From JBKGYG01 sp046546235 (GTDB lineage: Bacteria; Bacillota; Clostridia; Lachnospirales; DSM-24629): a DNA stretch of 7,031 nt. Positions 5,420-7,031 of this stretch are shown here, in pieces (position 1 is the stretch's first letter; every line of letters begins with the position of its first letter). The DNA lies in NCBI GenBank assembly GCA_046546235.1, contig JBKGYG010000072.1, positions 1-7,031 on the forward strand, given 5' to 3'. The position numbers were made by a program, and so were the translations under genes. The notes under the pieces were generated by a model, which had not been told where the DNA came from, did not search any database, and saw only the letters and a list, made by a program, of their open reading frames with translations.

Positions 5420-6778
5420 ATGGCTAAACAAAAAACTGTCTTTTTTTGTAAAGAGTGTGGGCATGAATCTCCAAGATGGATGGGACAATGCCCTGGATGT
5501 AGAGAGTGGAACACATTTGTTGAAGAGATTGTTTCATCAAAAAAAACAAAAAAAGTTTCTATATTAGATCAAGAAAAACATAGACCCAAGAAGTTATCAG
5601 ATATAAACATGAGTGAAGATAAACGCATGTTAACATGTATTCAAGAGTTAGACCGTGTATTAGGTGGGGGAATCGTTACAGGATCATTAGTTTTGGTTGG
5701 AGGAGACCCAGGAATTGGAAAATCAACACTGCTTTTGCAAATGTGTAAAAATATTGCTGAAAGTGGGCGAAAGGTTTTATATATATCAGGAGAAGAATCT
5801 TTAAAACAAATAAAAATAAGAGCTGATAGATTGGAAGTTAAGACAGATAACCTTTTGCTATTATGTGAGACAAATGTATCGGCTATTGAAGATACAATCA
5901 AAAATGGAGTTCCAGAAGTTCTTATAATAGACTCAATTCAAACAATGTTTAAAGAAGAAATATCTTCAGCCCCAGGTAGTGTGAGTCAAGTGAGAGAGGT
6001 AACAAGTACAATTATGCAAATTGCTAAAGGTTTAAGTATATCAACATTTATAGTTGGACATGTTACAAAAGAAGGTTCTATTGCTGGGCCAAGAGTTTTA
6101 GAACATATGGTAGATACTGTTCTTTATTTTGAAGGAGACCGTCATGCAACTTATAGAATCTTAAGAGCTGTTAAAAATAGATTTGGTTCAACTAATGAAA
6201 TAGGAGTATTTGAGATGAGAAATACGGGATTAGTTGAAGTTAATAATCCTTCTGAATTAATGCTTACAGGAAGACCTAAAGGGGTATCTGGTTCTGTAGT
6301 TTCTTGTAGCCTTGAAGGAACAAGACCTATGCTTGTGGAAGTACAAGCATTAGTAAGTCAAACTAACTTTGGAATGCCAAGAAGAACAGCCACAGGAACA
6401 GACTACAATCGAGTAATTCTATTAATGGCTGTTTTGGAAAAAAGGTTAGGGATGCAACTTGCAAGTTATGATGCATATGTAAATATAGCTGGGGGTATTA
6501 AAATAAATGAACCTGCTTTAGACCTTGGCATAATTTTGGCTATATCCTCCAGTTTTAAAAATCAAGCGATAGGTGCAAAAACTCTTGTTTTTGGAGAAGT
6601 TGGTCTTACAGGAGAAGTTAGAGCTGTTAATATGGCTGAGCAAAGAGTATTAGAAGCATCAAAAATGGGTTTCGATTTATGCATTATACCAAAGGCAAAT
6701 TTAAAAAATCTTAATGTTAAAGGAATAAAGATAGAAGGAGTAGAAAATGTAGCAGAAGCGTTACATATATGTAATTGA
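5420..6778 (+). CDS. radA: RadA, DNA repair and recombination ATPase/helicase
   Basis: RadA is a RecA-related hexameric motor that promotes branch migration and D-loop extension in recombination and repair. The 452 residues have the full domain set: an N-terminal zinc finger C-K-E-C...C-P-G-C (Cys10, 13, 24, 27), a RecA-like ATPase with Walker A G-D-P-G-I-G-K-S-T (95-103) and Walker B V-L-I-I-D (167-171), the RadA-specific K-N-R-F-G motif (252-256) needed for its DNA-dependent activity, and a C-terminal Lon-protease-like domain (about 270-452) that serves a structural or DNA-binding role in this family. Length is close to the usual 450-460. The start is supported by GGAGG (5408-5412), seven nt upstream, and by the M-A-K-Q-K-T-V-F-F-C start typical of the family. 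It sits after the clpC operon as in many Firmicutes but behind a terminator. The disA gene that often follows radA is not present in the next 253 nt. Confidence 0.97.
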   Translation: MAKQKTVFFCKECGHESPRWMGQCPGCREWNTFVEEIVSSKKTKKVSILDQEKHRPKKLSDINMSEDKRMLTCIQELDRVLGGGIVTGSLVLVGGDPGIGKSTLLLQMCKNIAESGRKVLYISGEESLKQIKIRADRLEVKTDNLLLLCETNVSAIEDTIKNGVPEVLIIDSIQTMFKEEISSAPGSVSQVREVTSTIMQIAKGLSISTFIVGHVTKEGSIAGPRVLEHMVDTVLYFEGDRHATYRILRAVKNRFGSTNEIGVFEMRNTGLVEVNNPSELMLTGRPKGVSGSVVSCSLEGTRPMLVEVQALVSQTNFGMPRRTATGTDYNRVILLMAVLEKRLGMQLASYDAYVNIAGGIKINEPALDLGIILAISSSFKNQAIGAKTLVFGEVGLTGEVRAVNMAEQRVLEASKMGFDLCIIPKANLKNLNVKGIKIEGVENVAEALHICN

Positions 6779-6789
6779 TTAAGAATATT

Positions 6790-6948
6790 ATGCAGTTTAA
6801 TCATTGTTTAGATAAATTAGAAGAAACTCTAGAAATAAAAATACTCCTTGACAACATTGTTCAGATGCTTTTAGCTTATCTAGCAAAAAGTTGTGATATG
6901 CATAGACAGTTTAAGAACAGTGAAAAAGTTATATTTTTATTATTATGA
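6790..6948 (+). CDS. Doubtful small ORF (52 codons) after radA
   Basis: An open frame starts with ATG at 6790, 12 nt after the radA stop, and ends with TGA at 6946-6948. The product would begin M-Q-F-N-H-C-L-D-K-L-E-E-T-L-E and contain an amphipathic helix-like stretch (I-L-L-D-N-I-V-Q-M-L-L-A-Y-L-A), a short basic segment and a hydrophobic end. I do not recognise it. There is no good Shine-Dalgarno sequence before the ATG (only AAGAAT near 6781-6786), which argues against efficient translation. It could be a small gene coupled to radA, a remnant of a longer gene, or chance. The downstream terminator at 6970 would include it in the radA transcript. Confidence 0.3.
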   Translation: MQFNHCLDKLEETLEIKILLDNIVQMLLAYLAKSCDMHRQFKNSEKVIFLLL

Positions 6949-6969
6949 ATGAATGGGGTATATATATTC

Positions 6970-7003
6970 AGATACTACCTTACCTTCAAGTAGTATCTTT
7001 CTT
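6970..7003 (+). terminator. Probable rho-independent terminator after radA
   Basis: AGATACTAC (6970-6978) and GTAGTATCT (6990-6998) form a perfect 9-bp stem with an 11-nt loop, followed by the short T-rich tract TTTCTT (6998-7003). It would end the radA transcript about 190 nt after the stop codon. The tract is shorter than at 5371-5376, so termination may be less complete. Confidence 0.65.
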
Positions 7004-7031
7004 ATTAATTAACCAAGAGTATTAGAACAGC

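Noticed and set aside
6848..6877. TTGACA at 6848-6853, a perfect -35 hexamer inside the small ORF.
   Set aside because: The hexamers at 17-18 nt spacing (TTAGCT, TAGCTT) are poor -10 sites, and a terminator lies shortly downstream, so nothing clear would be transcribed.
7008..7031. On the minus strand the last bases could read as the end of a convergent gene (A-V-L-I-L-L-V-N then a stop).
   Set aside because: Only eight codons are visible, which is too few to tell a gene from chance.

Overview
The window reads as chromosomal DNA from a low-GC Gram-positive bacterium, most likely a member of the Clostridia. The evidence is the AT-rich base composition, purine-rich Shine-Dalgarno sites (AGGGGG, GGAGG, AGGAGGG) before most genes, and a same-strand cluster of mcsA, mcsB, clpC and radA that is typical of Firmicutes. 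A specific genus cannot be named from the sequence alone.

Layout, all on the + strand: (1) positions 2-559 hold the 3' part of a membrane-anchored thioredoxin-like lipoprotein (TlpA/ResA type), whose start lies upstream of the window. (2) 560-805 is a 246-nt non-coding region with a long imperfect inverted repeat (probable terminator of the lipoprotein gene), a near-consensus SigA-type promoter and two AT-only palindromes flanking the promoter core. (3) 806-4828 carries mcsA, mcsB and clpC, tightly packed (1-nt overlap between mcsA and mcsB, 22 nt between mcsB and the preferred clpC start). (4) 4917-5327 encodes an acidic 136-residue protein of unknown function, followed by a strong rho-independent terminator (5341-5376). 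(5) 5420-6778 encodes RadA, with its own ribosome binding site and a possible promoter next to the terminator. (6) 6779-7031 is a 253-nt tail with one doubtful 52-codon ORF and a probable terminator (6970-7003); the last 28 nt hold nothing I can identify.

How the genes work together: McsA activates McsB, a protein-arginine kinase. Phospho-arginine marks proteins for the AAA+ unfoldase ClpC, which feeds them to the ClpP protease. The marks of the full pathway are visible: four CXXC pairs and a UVR motif in McsA, the kinase signatures and the RDxxRA phospho-arginine-sensing motif in McsB, and two Walker modules, a UVR-like middle domain and an LGF ClpP-docking tripeptide in ClpC. RadA is a recombination helicase that commonly sits next to clpC.

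What departs from the B. subtilis order ctsR-mcsA-mcsB-clpC-radA-disA is that ctsR is not at the head of the operon, no tandem CtsR heptad box is seen at the promoter, and disA does not directly follow radA. I see no mobile element, CRISPR array or clear new defence-like system. The best candidates for something less described are the unknown 136-aa protein, the CtsR-less promoter region with its palindromes, and the small ORF after radA.
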